Positions 1 to 8,831 of a stretch of 64,000 nucleotides of DNA are shown one piece after another. The notes under the pieces were generated by a model. It was not told where the DNA came from and did no database searches. It worked only from the letters and a program-made list of their open reading frames with translations. Within the stretch, counting starts at the first letter, position 1. Every line of letters starts with the position of its first letter. This DNA comes from Azospirillum brasilense (lineage in GTDB: Bacteria; Pseudomonadota; Alphaproteobacteria; Azospirillales; Azospirillaceae). The DNA is taken from assembly GCF_001315015.1 (NCBI RefSeq), contig NZ_CP012914.1, forward strand, positions 2,042,501-2,106,500. Reading direction: 5' to 3'. A program made the translations under genes and the position numbers.

Positions 1-96
1 GCCTTCCCCAAGACGCCAACCGCCAAGGTGCAGAAGGCGAAGCTTCGGGAACGCGGCGTGGCCGACACCACCTGGGACCGCACGAAGGTGACTTGA
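1..96 (+). CDS. C-terminal end of an AMP-forming acyl-CoA ligase (partial)
   Basis: Only the last 31 codons are inside the window; the reading frame is open from base 1 to the TGA at 94-96. The visible part holds PKTPTAKVQK, which matches the C-terminal P-x-T-x-[TA]-K segment of ANL-superfamily adenylating enzymes. Its lysine takes part in adenylate formation. The tail that follows (LRERGVADTTWDR) resembles CaiC-like crotonobetaine/carnitine-CoA ligases. The substrate cannot be told from this fragment. A palindromic repeat follows the stop directly, and the next gene converges on it. Confidence 0.7.
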   Translation, partial: AFPKTPTAKVQKAKLRERGVADTTWDRTKVT

Positions 97-116
97 ACGA
101 GAACCTATGCGCAATT

Positions 117-233
117 CCCTCTCCCCTCTGGGGAGAGGGTCAGGGTGAGGGGGTTGCGCGTGGCGGAACGTCCGGCACAAGCGCAACCCCCTCACCGGCC
201 CTGCGGGCCACCCTCTCCCCGGAGGGGAGAGGG
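117..233. repeat. Family 1 palindromic intergenic element, copy A
   Basis: About 117 bp fold into a long hairpin. The outer arms are CCCTCTCCCC/GGGGAGAGGG-like, the inner arms are GGGGGTTGCGC and GCGCAACCCCC, and the apex core at 160-181 is GTGGCGGAACGTCCGGCACA followed by AG. The copy at 31940-32057 has the same core with one change, but different inner-arm bases that still pair. The element lies between two convergent genes, so it could end transcription from both sides. Confidence 0.8.
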
Positions 234-245
234 CTAAAACCGCCC

Positions 246-728
246 TTACAGCGCGCCCAGCACCGCTTCGGCCGAGGACACCTCGAACTGGCCCGGCTTC
301 TCCACGGCGAGGTGAGTGACCTTGCCGTCCTTGGCGACCAGGGCGAAGCGCTGGCCGCGCAGGCCGAGGCCGTAGCCCGTGCCGTCCATCGTCAGGCCCA
401 GCGCCTGGGTCAGCGCGGCGTTGCCGTCCGGCAGCATGGTGACCTTGCCGCCGACGCCGCTCTTCTCGCCCCAGGCGCGCATCACGAAGGGGTCGTTCAC
501 GGCGAGGCAGACGATGTCGTCCACGCCCTTGGCCTTCAGGTCCTCGGCCTTCTGGACGAAGCCCGGCAGATGCTTGGCGGAGCAGGTCGGGGTGAAGGCG
601 CCCGGCACCGAGAACATCACCACCGTCTTGCCCTTGAACAGCGCGTCGGTGGTGATGTCCTGCATCCCGTTGTCGGTCAGGTGCTTCAGCGTGACGGACG
701 GGATGGCGTCGCCCACTTGAATGGTCAT
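246..728 (-). CDS. Peroxiredoxin, Prx5-like
   Basis: This 160-residue protein is a thiol peroxidase of the Prx5/AhpC-TSA superfamily, which reduces hydrogen peroxide and alkyl hydroperoxides. The active-site segment PGAFTPTCS puts the peroxidatic cysteine at residue 49. A second cysteine lies at about 74, and there is no C-terminal resolving cysteine, so the enzyme probably works as a 1-Cys form or with an external thiol. No signal peptide is visible, so it should be cytoplasmic. The gene starts 28 bp after the end of the ScsB/DsbD-like gene on the same strand, which suggests one transcript. A family 1 hairpin follows its stop codon. Confidence 0.92.
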   Translation of the reverse strand: MTIQVGDAIPSVTLKHLTDNGMQDITTDALFKGKTVVMFSVPGAFTPTCSAKHLPGFVQKAEDLKAKGVDDIVCLAVNDPFVMRAWGEKSGVGGKVTMLPDGNAALTQALGLTMDGTGYGLGLRGQRFALVAKDGKVTHLAVEKPGQFEVSSAEAVLGAL

Positions 729-756
729 GTCTCCTGAACTCCCAATTTTTTGTGTT

Positions 757-2841
757 TCAGCTTTTGATCTTGCCGGACGCCCGGTCGAGCGCGTCGAGGA
801 CGGCGCCCTCGGTCAGCAGTTCCGGAAGCGCGATGCCGTCCGGAGCCCCCGGACCATAGACGATGTTGAAGGGAATGCCATAGCGGCCGTGTCGGGCAAG
901 GTAGCGGGCAATGGCCTCGTCCGGTCGGGTCCAGTCGGCGCGCATGGCGGTCACCGCCCCGGCGTCCTCCAGCCGCTGCGCGACGGTGCCGCGGTTCAGC
1001 ACCAGCTTCTTGTTCGCCTGACAGGTGATGCACCAGTCGGCGGTGACGTCCACGAAGACGGTGCGCCCGGCGGCCACCTGCCCGCGGATGGCCGCCTCGT
1101 CGAAGGCGACCCAGCGCGCCGCTGTGCTTTCGGCCACCGGAGCCGCCCCGGCGGAAGGGCCGAAGACGGCGGGAACCGCAAAGGCCACCAGGGCGAGCAG
1201 CCCGGCCAGCGCCGCCCCGGCCCAGCGCGCCGTCTCCGCCATGCGGCGGCCCAGCCACAGCGCGGCGACCAGCCCGCCCATCAGCACGGCGACGGCCAGC
1301 GCCGGCACCTCGCCCACTTGGACGACCAGAACCGACAGCAGCCAGAGCGCGGTCAGGGCCAGCGCCCCGCCCAGCACCCGGCGCAATGCGACCATCCAGC
1401 GCCCCGGGCGCGGCAGCAGGCGCGCGGCGCGCGGGAAAGCGGCGATAAGCAGGTAAGGCAGCGCCAGCCCGACGCCGAGCGCGGCGAAGATGGCAAACAC
1501 CTCCAGCGCCCCGCGGGCCAGCGCGAAGCCCACCGCCGTCCCCAGGAAGGGCGCGGAGCAGGGCGTGGCGAGCAGCGTGGCGAAGGCGCCGGTGGCGAAC
1601 TGCCCTCCCAGCCCCTGCCCCTCCGGCCCGCCCAGCCGGTCGGCGACGGCGCGTGGCAGCGGAAGCTCGAACAGGCCCCACAGGTTGGCAGCGAACAGGG
1701 TCACCAGGATGACCATGAAGACGAGGAACAGCGGCTGCTGGAATTGGATGCCCCAGCCCACGGCACCGCCCGCCGCCTTCACCGCGACCAGCGCCCCGGC
1801 GAGAATCAGGAAGGAGGTCAGGATGCCCGCCGCCGAGGCCAGGAAGCCGGCGCGCACCGCCGCGGGTGCCCGCCCGCCATGCTGGACGATGGACAGCAGC
1901 TTCAGCGACAGCACCGGCAGCACGCAGGGCATCAGGTTCAGGATCAGCCCGCCCAGCAGGGCGACCCCCAGCATGGCCAGCAGCCCCGTCGGAGCCGCCC
2001 CGGCACTGCCGCCCAGCCCCGCCGCGGCGGTCGCCGGAGCCTCCACCGACCGGTTGCCGTCCACCACGGTCAGCGTCATCGCCCGTCCGGCGAGGTCCAG
2101 TCCGGGCGTCGGGTCGGTCGCGTCCATGCGCAGGATCGCGCGCCGGTCGCCGTCGAGGAACTGGCTCTTGGGCGCGGCGAAGGTCACCGGTGGGTCGGTC
2201 TCCACGAACACGTCGGGGGCGACCATCGGCTCGCGGGCGGTGACCTCCACCTCCAGCACGGCGCCCTGGCCACGCACCGTCGTCACGGTCAGGCCGGACG
2301 CCCGCCCGTCACCGGGCACCAGAGACTGGGCGCGGGCGATGTCGTTGGCCGACGGCCCCGGCGTCGCCGGCCCCTCAGGGATGGACAGGGACAGCGCCAC
2401 CATCTCCGGCACGCAGATGGTCGAGCAGACCAGCAGCTCCGCCTTCAGCGCGAGATCGAGCGGCTTGCCGGGCTCCGCCGGGGTGGCGGCGATGGGGAAC
2501 AGCACCTCCGCGTCGTAGCCCGCCGTCTCGAAGCCCAGCACGGTGAAGCGGTGCGGAGCCGGGTAGATCAGCTCCGTCGCCTTGAGATTCCGCGACTCCG
2601 ACCAGTCCAGCCGCGGCGCGAAACCGGCATCGCCCGGAGTGCGCCAATAGGTCTTCCAGCCGGGCTCCAGCCGGACCTCCAGCCCCAGGGGGATTTTGGC
2701 GAGATCGCCCACCCCCTGCACCGACGCGACGAGCCGCGCCTCCACCGGGCCGGACTTGACCCAGGCGCCGGTCTCCGCCCTCCCCATTCCGGGTGCGGCC
2801 AAGGCCAGGATGGCGATCAGGAATGGAACAAACCTTTTCAT
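757..2841 (-). CDS. scsB: ScsB/DsbD-family transmembrane thiol:disulfide reductase
   Basis: This 694-residue inner-membrane protein should carry electrons from cytoplasmic thioredoxin to periplasmic thiol proteins. The start is set at the ATG before MKRFVPFLIAILALAAPGM, a clear signal peptide; an upstream in-frame ATG would only add a charged tail. The periplasmic alpha domain carries a CSTIC motif (Cys 139 and 143), the C-x3-C typical of ScsB rather than DsbD. The membrane domain has paired MPCVLP and ATPCSAP segments, and the C-terminal thioredoxin domain has DWCITC. In Caulobacter the family is known to reduce a cell-envelope peroxiredoxin. The neighbouring peroxiredoxin here lacks an export signal. 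Assignment to ScsB rather than DsbD rests mainly on the C-x3-C motif. Confidence 0.88.
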   Translation of the reverse strand: MKRFVPFLIAILALAAPGMGRAETGAWVKSGPVEARLVASVQGVGDLAKIPLGLEVRLEPGWKTYWRTPGDAGFAPRLDWSESRNLKATELIYPAPHRFTVLGFETAGYDAEVLFPIAATPAEPGKPLDLALKAELLVCSTICVPEMVALSLSIPEGPATPGPSANDIARAQSLVPGDGRASGLTVTTVRGQGAVLEVEVTAREPMVAPDVFVETDPPVTFAAPKSQFLDGDRRAILRMDATDPTPGLDLAGRAMTLTVVDGNRSVEAPATAAAGLGGSAGAAPTGLLAMLGVALLGGLILNLMPCVLPVLSLKLLSIVQHGGRAPAAVRAGFLASAAGILTSFLILAGALVAVKAAGGAVGWGIQFQQPLFLVFMVILVTLFAANLWGLFELPLPRAVADRLGGPEGQGLGGQFATGAFATLLATPCSAPFLGTAVGFALARGALEVFAIFAALGVGLALPYLLIAAFPRAARLLPRPGRWMVALRRVLGGALALTALWLLSVLVVQVGEVPALAVAVLMGGLVAALWLGRRMAETARWAGAALAGLLALVAFAVPAVFGPSAGAAPVAESTAARWVAFDEAAIRGQVAAGRTVFVDVTADWCITCQANKKLVLNRGTVAQRLEDAGAVTAMRADWTRPDEAIARYLARHGRYGIPFNIVYGPGAPDGIALPELLTEGAVLDALDRASGKIKS

Positions 2842-3000
2842 CGCACCGACTGTTCTCATATCAAGACGCAGCGGGCCGCCCATCGGCCCTTGGCTGTATA
2901 TGGATGACAAAGCTTGGCCCGTGCTGTCACACTCGGGCGAAGACGGCTTCGGGCGAGCCACTCAACGGCCCGCCCGTCCCCCGACACAAGGATAGCGCCC

Positions 3001-3576
3001 ATGCCGCACCTGACCAAGTCCTCGGACTATCTGACCGGCCAGTTGCTGATCGCCATGCCGGGCATGACGGACCCGCGTTTCCAGCGGACCGTGATCTATA
3101 TGTGCGCCCACAACGAAGACGGCGCCATGGGCCTCGTCGTCAATCGCCTGTTCGGGTCGGTCACCTTCGAGGATTTGCTGGAGCAGCTCGAGATCGAAAT
3201 CCAGGAGCCGATTGCCAACATGCCCGTCCATTATGGCGGGCCCGTGGAGTCCGGGCGCGGATTCGTCCTGCATTCGACCGATTACGTGCGGGACGGCACG
3301 CTGGTGGTGGACGACGAGGTGGCGCTGACCGCGACCATCGACATCCTGCGCGCGATTTCCGAGGACCGCGGGCCGCGCCGCAACATCCTGCTGCTCGGCT
3401 ACGCCGGCTGGGGGCCGGGGCAGTTGGACGCGGAAATCCAGGCGAACGGCTGGCTGAACGTGCCCTGCGACGAGACGCTGCTGTTCGATCCCGAACTGGA
3501 CACCAAGTGGGAACGCTCGATCGCCAAGCTCGGCGTCAGCCTGTCCATGCTGTCGGCGGAGGCCGGGCACGCCTGA
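3001..3576 (+). CDS. YqgE/AlgH family protein
   Basis: The 191-residue product matches the YqgE/AlgH family (older name UPF0301) along its whole length. Visible family segments are LTGQLLIAMPGM near the N-terminus, GAMGLVVNR at about 43-51, GGPVE at about 80, and GYAGWGPGQL at about 134. The family is a cytoplasmic alpha/beta protein without an assigned reaction; a role in alginate regulation was proposed in Pseudomonas. The ATG at 3001 is preceded by AAGGA about 10 bases upstream; an earlier in-frame start would add 29 non-conserved residues. The gene is divergent from scsB, with about 160 bp between them for both promoters. Confidence 0.92.
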   Translation: MPHLTKSSDYLTGQLLIAMPGMTDPRFQRTVIYMCAHNEDGAMGLVVNRLFGSVTFEDLLEQLEIEIQEPIANMPVHYGGPVESGRGFVLHSTDYVRDGTLVVDDEVALTATIDILRAISEDRGPRRNILLLGYAGWGPGQLDAEIQANGWLNVPCDETLLFDPELDTKWERSIAKLGVSLSMLSAEAGHA

Positions 3577-3602
3577 CGGCGCCCCCTCCTGATCAAGAAT
3601 AC

Positions 3603-3630
3603 GACCCGCCGCACGGCACGCGGCGGGGTC
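3603..3630. terminator. Hairpin between convergent genes
   Basis: GACCCGCCGC and GCGGCGGGGTC form a 10-bp stem with a 7-base loop, placed 26 bp after the yqgE stop and 20 bp after the stop of the opposing small gene. The T-run is weak on either side, so it is a likely but not ideal bidirectional terminator. Confidence 0.55.
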
Positions 3631-3649
3631 TCACATCAAAAATTTCTGC

Positions 3650-3868
3650 TTACAAACCCTTGCTGGCGATCGCCAGAGCGAGGCCGCGGGCCTGCATCAG
3701 TTCGCTGCACCGTTCGACCAGTTCGTCCCCGGCGTAGACCGCCCAGCCACTCTGGAAGCCCGACGCCTCGTAGCGCAGATCGACGCGGCGCCCGTCCAGC
3801 TCGACGGCGTAAGTCCGGGAATCTTCTTTCGTCCAAGTTGCGTTCGGATAGGTGGGGTTCGACGACAT
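3650..3868 (-). CDS. Small hypothetical protein (72 aa)
   Basis: The product is a 72-residue soluble protein that I do not recognise. It begins MSSNPTYPNATW, and its centre alternates hydrophobic and charged residues (TYAVELDGRRVDLRYEASGF), as in a small beta-sheet domain. No signal peptide or membrane segment is visible. The start at 3868 is chosen because GAGG lies six bases upstream of this ATG; an ATG nine codons earlier has no such site. The gene stands alone between yqgE (convergent) and the GNAT gene (same strand). Codon use is like that of its neighbours, so it is probably real. Confidence 0.6.
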   Translation of the reverse strand: MSSNPTYPNATWTKEDSRTYAVELDGRRVDLRYEASGFQSGWAVYAGDELVERCSELMQARGLALAIASKGL

Positions 3869-3987
3869 ATCCGCCTCATGCGATGCGAAGGACATGCCGT
3901 CAGCCTGCGCCCGCTCCCTTAACCACGGGTTAAGCCGGGCGGGACAAAACCCTGGGAATTGGGGTCGGGCCACCCCGACCGGATGGG

Positions 3988-4578
3988 CTAGCCTCGCCAC
4001 TCCTCGCGCAGGATGGCGTAGAGGACATGATCCCGCCACACCCCGTCGATGCGCAGATAGCCGCGCGCATAGCCTTCGTGGGTGAAGCCGACCTTTTCCA
4101 GAAGGCCGCGGCTGGGCGCGTTGGTCGGCAGGCAGGCAGCCTCAACCCTATGCAGCCCCAACTGCCCGAAGGCGAAGTCCAGAACCAGCCGGGTCGCGCC
4201 GGACATGTAGCCGTTGCGCGCGTAGGGCTGCCCGACCCAGTAGCCGAGCGTCGCCATTTGGGCCACGCCGCGCCGCAGGTTGGTCAGCCCCAGCCCGCCA
4301 ACCAGCCGGTCGGTCGCCCGGTCGTAGACGAGGAAGCTGTAGCCCTGGTCGTCGCGCCACTCCTGTGCCTGCCGCCGCAGCCGGCGCCCGAAGGCGGCGC
4401 GGGTCAGGGCGTCCGCCGGCCAGGTCGGCTCCCAGGGGGTTAGGAAAGCGCGGGAGTCCGCCCGCAGGTCGGCCCATTCCCGCCAATCCCGCGGCAGCGG
4501 TGGGCGGATATAACAGATCGGTCCGTCGAGCCGGACCGCCGGCGGGCTGATGAGACCACTGCCGAGCAGGCGGATCAT
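3988..4578 (-). CDS. GNAT family N-acetyltransferase (RimJ-like)
   Basis: This 196-residue protein resembles RimJ/RimL-type acetyltransferases, which transfer acetyl from acetyl-CoA to the N-terminus of a ribosomal protein or to a small amine. Family segments include LVGGLGLTNLRRG, the beta4 region ATLGYWVGQPYARNGYMSGA with the acetyl-CoA binding turn, and the late motif RVEAACLPTNAPSRGLLEKVGF. The gene lies 27 bp after the M16 peptidase gene and, with thrC, forms a three-gene cluster found in many alphaproteobacteria. The true substrate is not known from sequence. Confidence 0.88.
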   Translation of the reverse strand: MIRLLGSGLISPPAVRLDGPICYIRPPLPRDWREWADLRADSRAFLTPWEPTWPADALTRAAFGRRLRRQAQEWRDDQGYSFLVYDRATDRLVGGLGLTNLRRGVAQMATLGYWVGQPYARNGYMSGATRLVLDFAFGQLGLHRVEAACLPTNAPSRGLLEKVGFTHEGYARGYLRIDGVWRDHVLYAILREEWRG

Positions 4579-4605
4579 GCTGCCCCTCCCACCCTGGCGC
4601 GTCCC

Positions 4606-5862
4606 TTAACGGAGCCGCGCGGCGATGCGGTCATATTCCTCCAGCCGTCCGATCGGGCCGAGCGCGGCCACGGTCGGGCGGCTCTCGCGCAGGCGCCGGG
4701 CGACGCGGACGATGGACTCGCGGTCGACTGCCCCGATCTTCTCGACGATCTCCTCAACCGGCACCGGACGCCCGTAGGCCAGGAGCTGCTGGCCGAGCTG
4801 CTCGCAGCGCGACATGGAGCTTTCCAGCGCCATCAGTGTCCCGGCGCGGAGCTGGGCGGCGGCGCGGGCCACCTCCTCCTCGGTCACATCCTCGGTTACC
4901 CGCATCAGCTCGTCGCAGACGACCGGGACCAGTTCCGCCACCTCGTCCTCGCCGGTGCCGGCGTAGACGCCGAACAGCCCGCCGTCGCGGTAGGCGCCGG
5001 AGAAGGTATAGATGGAATAGACCAGCCCGCGCTTCTCCCGCACCTCCTGGAAGAGGCGGGAGGACATGCCGCCGCCGAGCAGCGTGGACATCACGGAATG
5101 GGCGTAATAGTCGGGATCGTGCACCCCCACCCCGTCGAAGCCGAGGACGAGGTGCATCTGCTCCAGGTCCCGCGCCTCGCGGAAGTCGCCGCCGGCGTAG
5201 CGCGCGTCCTCGGACTCCGGCGCCGGGCGGGGGGACAGACCGTCGAAGGCCGACAGAGCCATGTCGACGAGCCGGTCGTGCTCCAGCCGCCCGGCGGCGG
5301 CCAGGACGATGCCCGGCGCGCCGTAATGGCCGTCGATGTAGTCGACCAGCGCCGGGCGCGACAGGGCGCCGACGATCTCCGCCGAGCCCAGGACGGGGCG
5401 CCCCAGCGCCTGCCCCGGATAGGCGGTGGACTGGAAATGGTCGAAGATGATGTCGTCGGGGGTGTCCGCGGACTGACCGATTTCCTGAAGCACCACCGTG
5501 CGCTCCCGGACCAGCTCCTCGCTGTCGAGGACCGAGTTCTGGAGCATGTCGGCGATGAGGTCGAGCGCCAGCGCCGTGTCGTCGTGCAGGACCTTGGCAT
5601 AATAGGCCGTCTGCTCGCGCGTCGTGTAGGCGTTGAGCTGGCCGCCGACATTCTCGATCTCCTCGGAGATGCGGAAGGCGGAGCGCCGCTCGGTCCCCTT
5701 GAACAGCATGTGCTCGACGAGATGCGCCACGCCGTTGACGCTCGCGGACTCGTTGCGCGTGCCAACCCCGACCCAGCAGCCGAGCGAGACCGACTGCACG
5801 CCGGGCATCGTGTCGGTGGCGACGCGCAGCCCGTTCGGCAGCGTGGTCACGCGGATGCTCAT
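4606..5862 (-). CDS. M16 family zinc peptidase (processing-peptidase-like)
   Basis: The 418-residue product is a pitrilysin-family (M16) metallopeptidase close to the mitochondrial processing peptidase beta subunit. The inverted zinc motif H-x-x-E-H is seen as HLVEH at residues 47-51, followed by MLFKGT, and the third zinc-ligand glutamate should lie in the RERTVVLQEI segment near 125. A second M16 domain follows, with a glycine-rich GGGMSSRLFQEVREKRGLVYS region. No signal peptide is present, which fits a cytoplasmic enzyme. Its ATG overlaps the thrC stop by four bases, so the two are translationally coupled. The partnership with thrC is common in alphaproteobacteria but unexplained. Confidence 0.93.
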   Translation of the reverse strand: MSIRVTTLPNGLRVATDTMPGVQSVSLGCWVGVGTRNESASVNGVAHLVEHMLFKGTERRSAFRISEEIENVGGQLNAYTTREQTAYYAKVLHDDTALALDLIADMLQNSVLDSEELVRERTVVLQEIGQSADTPDDIIFDHFQSTAYPGQALGRPVLGSAEIVGALSRPALVDYIDGHYGAPGIVLAAAGRLEHDRLVDMALSAFDGLSPRPAPESEDARYAGGDFREARDLEQMHLVLGFDGVGVHDPDYYAHSVMSTLLGGGMSSRLFQEVREKRGLVYSIYTFSGAYRDGGLFGVYAGTGEDEVAELVPVVCDELMRVTEDVTEEEVARAAAQLRAGTLMALESSMSRCEQLGQQLLAYGRPVPVEEIVEKIGAVDRESIVRVARRLRESRPTVAALGPIGRLEEYDRIAARLR

Positions 5863-7271
5863 GCGGCCTCCTTGGCAGCGCGGGCGCGGGCGACGACGAA
5901 CTCCTGGACCGCCGCCACGTCGTTGGGCAGCTCGGACAGCCGCTCCTCCCGCTCGTAGAGGTCGGCGAGGCGCGGCGGCAGGACCGGGCGCCGGCCGGTG
6001 GCCGTCTCCACCGCGTCGGGGAACTTGGCGGGGTGGGCGGTCGCCATCACGACCACCGGCACCGACGGATCGACCGGGGCGGTCGCCGCGGAATGGATGC
6101 CGACGGCGGTGTGCGGATCGACCTGATAGCCGCCGGTCTTCTCCCAGACCTCCTTGATGACGTCCATGGTCCGGGCATCGTCGGCGCGGCCCGCGGCGAA
6201 GATCGCGTGCGCCTCGGCCAGCTGCGCGTCGGTGACGGCGAACTTGCCCTCCGCGCGGAAGCCGTCCATGGCGGCCTGCACGGCGGCGCCGTCGCGGCCC
6301 AGCAGGTCGAACAGCAGCCGCTCGAAGTTGGAGGAGATCTGGATGTCCATGCTGGGACTCAATGTGGGCACGACCGGAGCCGCCGACATGGTGCCGCTGG
6401 CAAAAAAGCGGGCCAGGATGTCGTTGGCGTTGGAGCCCACGATCAGCCGCTCCACCGGCAGGCCCATCGCCCGCGCGCCGTAGGCGGCGTAGACGTTGCC
6501 GAAATTGCCGGTGGGCACGGTGAAGGCCACCTTGCGGTCGGGCGCGCCCAGCGCCACCGCGGCGGCGAAGTAATAGACGATCTGGGCCATGATGCGCGCC
6601 CAGTTGATCGAGTTCACCGCCGACAGGCCCATCCGGTCGCGGAAGGCCATGTCGTTGAACAGCGCCTTCACCAGATCCTGGCAGTCGTCGAAGGTGCCGT
6701 GCAGCGCGATGTTGTGCACGTTATCCGACAGGACGCTGGTCATCTGGCGGCGCTGCACCTCCGACGTGCGTCCCTTCGGGTGCAGGATGAAGATGTCCAC
6801 GTTCTGGCGGTCGCGGCACGCCTCGATGGCGGCGGAACCGGTGTCGCCCGAGGTCGCGCCGACGATGGTCACCCGCTCGCCGCGCTTGGCCAGCACATGG
6901 TCGAACAGGCGGCCGAGCAGTTGCAGCGCCACGTCCTTGAAGGCCAGCGTCGGGCCGTGGAACAGCTCCATCACCCAGGTGCGCTGGTCGAGCTGCACCA
7001 GCGGCACCACCGCGGCGTGGTCGAAGCTGGCGTAGGCGTCCGTCACGATGGCGCGGAAATCGTCCTCGGCGATGGCGCCGCCCAGGAAGGGCAGCATGAC
7101 GCGCACGGCGATCTCGCTGTAGGGAAGGCCGCGCATCGCGCGGATCTCGTCGGCCGAGAACTGCGGCCAGCTTTCCGGGACATAGAGGCCGCCGTCACGC
7201 GCGAGACCGGCCAGAAGGACTTCCTCGAAACCCAGGACCGGGGCCTGGCCCCGCGTGCTGACGTACTTCAA
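5859..7271 (-). CDS. thrC: Threonine synthase
   Basis: ThrC converts O-phospho-L-homoserine to threonine with pyridoxal phosphate. The product (470 residues) begins KYVSTRGQAPVLGFEEVLLA after the initiator, as in other alphaproteobacterial enzymes, and the PLP lysine is K112 in PTLAFKD. The SGDTGSAA phosphate-binding loop is present. I place the start at a TTG: GGAGAG lies six bases upstream of it, and conserved sequence begins exactly there, while the only upstream ATG would add 32 unconserved residues. The gene leads an operon with the M16 peptidase (4-base overlap) and the GNAT gene. Confidence 0.95.
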   Translation of the reverse strand: MKYVSTRGQAPVLGFEEVLLAGLARDGGLYVPESWPQFSADEIRAMRGLPYSEIAVRVMLPFLGGAIAEDDFRAIVTDAYASFDHAAVVPLVQLDQRTWVMELFHGPTLAFKDVALQLLGRLFDHVLAKRGERVTIVGATSGDTGSAAIEACRDRQNVDIFILHPKGRTSEVQRRQMTSVLSDNVHNIALHGTFDDCQDLVKALFNDMAFRDRMGLSAVNSINWARIMAQIVYYFAAAVALGAPDRKVAFTVPTGNFGNVYAAYGARAMGLPVERLIVGSNANDILARFFASGTMSAAPVVPTLSPSMDIQISSNFERLLFDLLGRDGAAVQAAMDGFRAEGKFAVTDAQLAEAHAIFAAGRADDARTMDVIKEVWEKTGGYQVDPHTAVGIHSAATAPVDPSVPVVVMATAHPAKFPDAVETATGRRPVLPPRLADLYEREERLSELPNDVAAVQEFVVARARAAKEAA

Positions 7272-7391
7272 CGCACACTCTCCGACGCCTGAAGGTGGCC
7301 GACGCTGTGGCGGGCCGGCGACTCTTGTGGAACGGGCATAGTTAGCGCCCTCCCACACGCCGTGCAAGCGGCGGGTTCCGGATGCGTTGCA

Positions 7392-7423
7392 AACAAAACC
7401 CCTCTCCCGCGGTGGGAGAGGGG
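7392..7423 (-). terminator. Intrinsic terminator of the GH5 gene
   Basis: On the minus strand CCCCTCTCCC, a five-base loop and GGGAGAGGGG form a perfect 10-bp stem, followed directly by TTTTGTTT. It sits 17 bp beyond the stop of the GH5 gene and separates it from thrC. The stem resembles the outer arm of the family 1 repeats. Confidence 0.85.
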
Positions 7424-7439
7424 ATTGCCAGGCTCCCGA

Positions 7440-8768
7440 TCAGGCGCCGGTGTGGACATCCAGCGGATCGTGGTGCAGCGCCGACGGATCGTGCGCGGCA
7501 TCGACCGGCGGAAGCTCCACCGTCTGAGCGGCGAGCGCGGCGTTCACCGACGCGGCGGTGCTGTGGTCCGCCACCTGCGGCTGGGTCACCGTGTGGGACA
7601 GGACGTTGATGTCGCCTTCTCCCAGCGCCTGAGCCTTTGCCGGAGCCCAGGCGGCCTTGGCCGGGCTGCCGCCGCCGTCGAACAGGCCTTCCTTGATGGC
7701 GTTGTACTTGGTCTGGTCGACCGTCTGCCAATCGTCCTTCAGGATGCCGCCGGTGTCCCCCGAGTTCGGGTTCCAGGACCAGTAGGTCCAGCTCGCCCCT
7801 TCCTTGCCGGCGCCGAGGTCGTTGGTGCCGTTGCCGTCCAGGTCGCCGTTCATGTAGTCGATCAGCTTGGCCATGTAGGCCTTGTCCTGGTCGGTCTCCA
7901 GCTTGCCGCCGAACTCGCCGACCAGCACGGGCGCCTTGTCGTCCTTCAGCAGCCAACCCCAGTTGTCGGTGTACTGGCCCGGCAGGTTGTTCGGGTAGTC
8001 GCTGGCCTTGAACCACTCCATCTCGTGGATGGACGGGCCGTAGGAGTGGACCGAATAGACCAGCTTGCCCGGATTGTCGAATTCGATCGGGCGGTCCTTG
8101 GCGCCGCGCAGGTTGCCGCCCCACCACTCCCACTGGTTCTCGTGGATCTCGACGCCTTCGACCAGCAGCAGCCAATCCTTGTTGACCGACTGGATCTCGT
8201 TGCCGATGCGCTCCGCGGCCCAGGCCCAGTCGGTGGCCTTGTCGCCGCCGCCCCAGGTCGCCTGGCCGTGCGGCTCGTTGTGCAGGTCGGCGCCGACGAC
8301 CGTGTCGTTGCCCTTGTAGCGCTCGGCCAGCATCTTCCAGTTTTCGATCATCTTCGACTCCGGGTACTTGTCGTCGTACCACAGGCCGTTCTCGTTGGCC
8401 GACGCACCGTCGCTGGAGCGGTGGTGGTCGAGGATGACCTTCATGCCGATGCGCCCGGCGTAGTCGATCACCTTGTCCATGACCTCAAGCGGGGACTTGT
8501 TCGCGAGGTCGGGATTCTTGGAGGTGTCGATGCCCGTCGCCCGGTCGGCGTCCAGAGCCGCGTCGCTCCACGGCAGGCGGATGGTGTTGAAGCCCATCTC
8601 CTTCATCTGCTCCATCATCCCCCAGTACCCGCGCATGTCCATGCCGTTGGGGTTGAAGACGAAGCCCTCGCCGCCGAACCAGTTGACGCCCGTCAGCTTG
8701 ACGTTCTGACCCGACGAATCGACGATCTGGTTGCCGTCCGTGTGCAGGAAGCCCTTGGCGATGCCCAT
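7440..8768 (-). CDS. Glycoside hydrolase family 5 (cellulase-like)
   Basis: This 442-residue protein is a GH5-type beta-1,4-glycanase. The fold markers are GVNWFGGEG at about 27-35, FNTIRLPWS, the acid/base glutamate E165 in DLHNEPHG, and the nucleophile E285 in LVGEFGG. The start at MGIAKGFLHT is preceded by GAGGG; an upstream ATG would add 31 residues with no export signal either. No N-terminal signal peptide is visible. The last 70 residues are low in complexity and rich in Ala, Pro, Val and His, which could be an uncleaved C-terminal export region, but this is a guess. The gene has its own terminator and a long AT-richer leader, and it lies between surf1/M32 and thrC, which often lie closer together in related genomes. 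Confidence 0.85.
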   Translation of the reverse strand: MGIAKGFLHTDGNQIVDSSGQNVKLTGVNWFGGEGFVFNPNGMDMRGYWGMMEQMKEMGFNTIRLPWSDAALDADRATGIDTSKNPDLANKSPLEVMDKVIDYAGRIGMKVILDHHRSSDGASANENGLWYDDKYPESKMIENWKMLAERYKGNDTVVGADLHNEPHGQATWGGGDKATDWAWAAERIGNEIQSVNKDWLLLVEGVEIHENQWEWWGGNLRGAKDRPIEFDNPGKLVYSVHSYGPSIHEMEWFKASDYPNNLPGQYTDNWGWLLKDDKAPVLVGEFGGKLETDQDKAYMAKLIDYMNGDLDGNGTNDLGAGKEGASWTYWSWNPNSGDTGGILKDDWQTVDQTKYNAIKEGLFDGGGSPAKAAWAPAKAQALGEGDINVLSHTVTQPQVADHSTAASVNAALAAQTVELPPVDAAHDPSALHHDPLDVHTGA

Positions 8769-8831
8769 TGTACTCTGCCCTCGTTGCCATTCGCGTTGGG
8801 CCGGAGGCTGGAGGTTTATGGTTAATGAAGT

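Noticed and set aside
117-233. CRISPR-like or insertion-sequence origin of the palindromic repeats
   Set aside because: The copies are single, dispersed and self-complementary, with no spacers, no transposase and no target duplications visible.
721-2907. Long plus-strand open frame opposite the ScsB gene
   Set aside because: Its translation is rich in Arg, Gln, Gly and His with no domain; it is the antisense shadow of scsB in GC-rich DNA.
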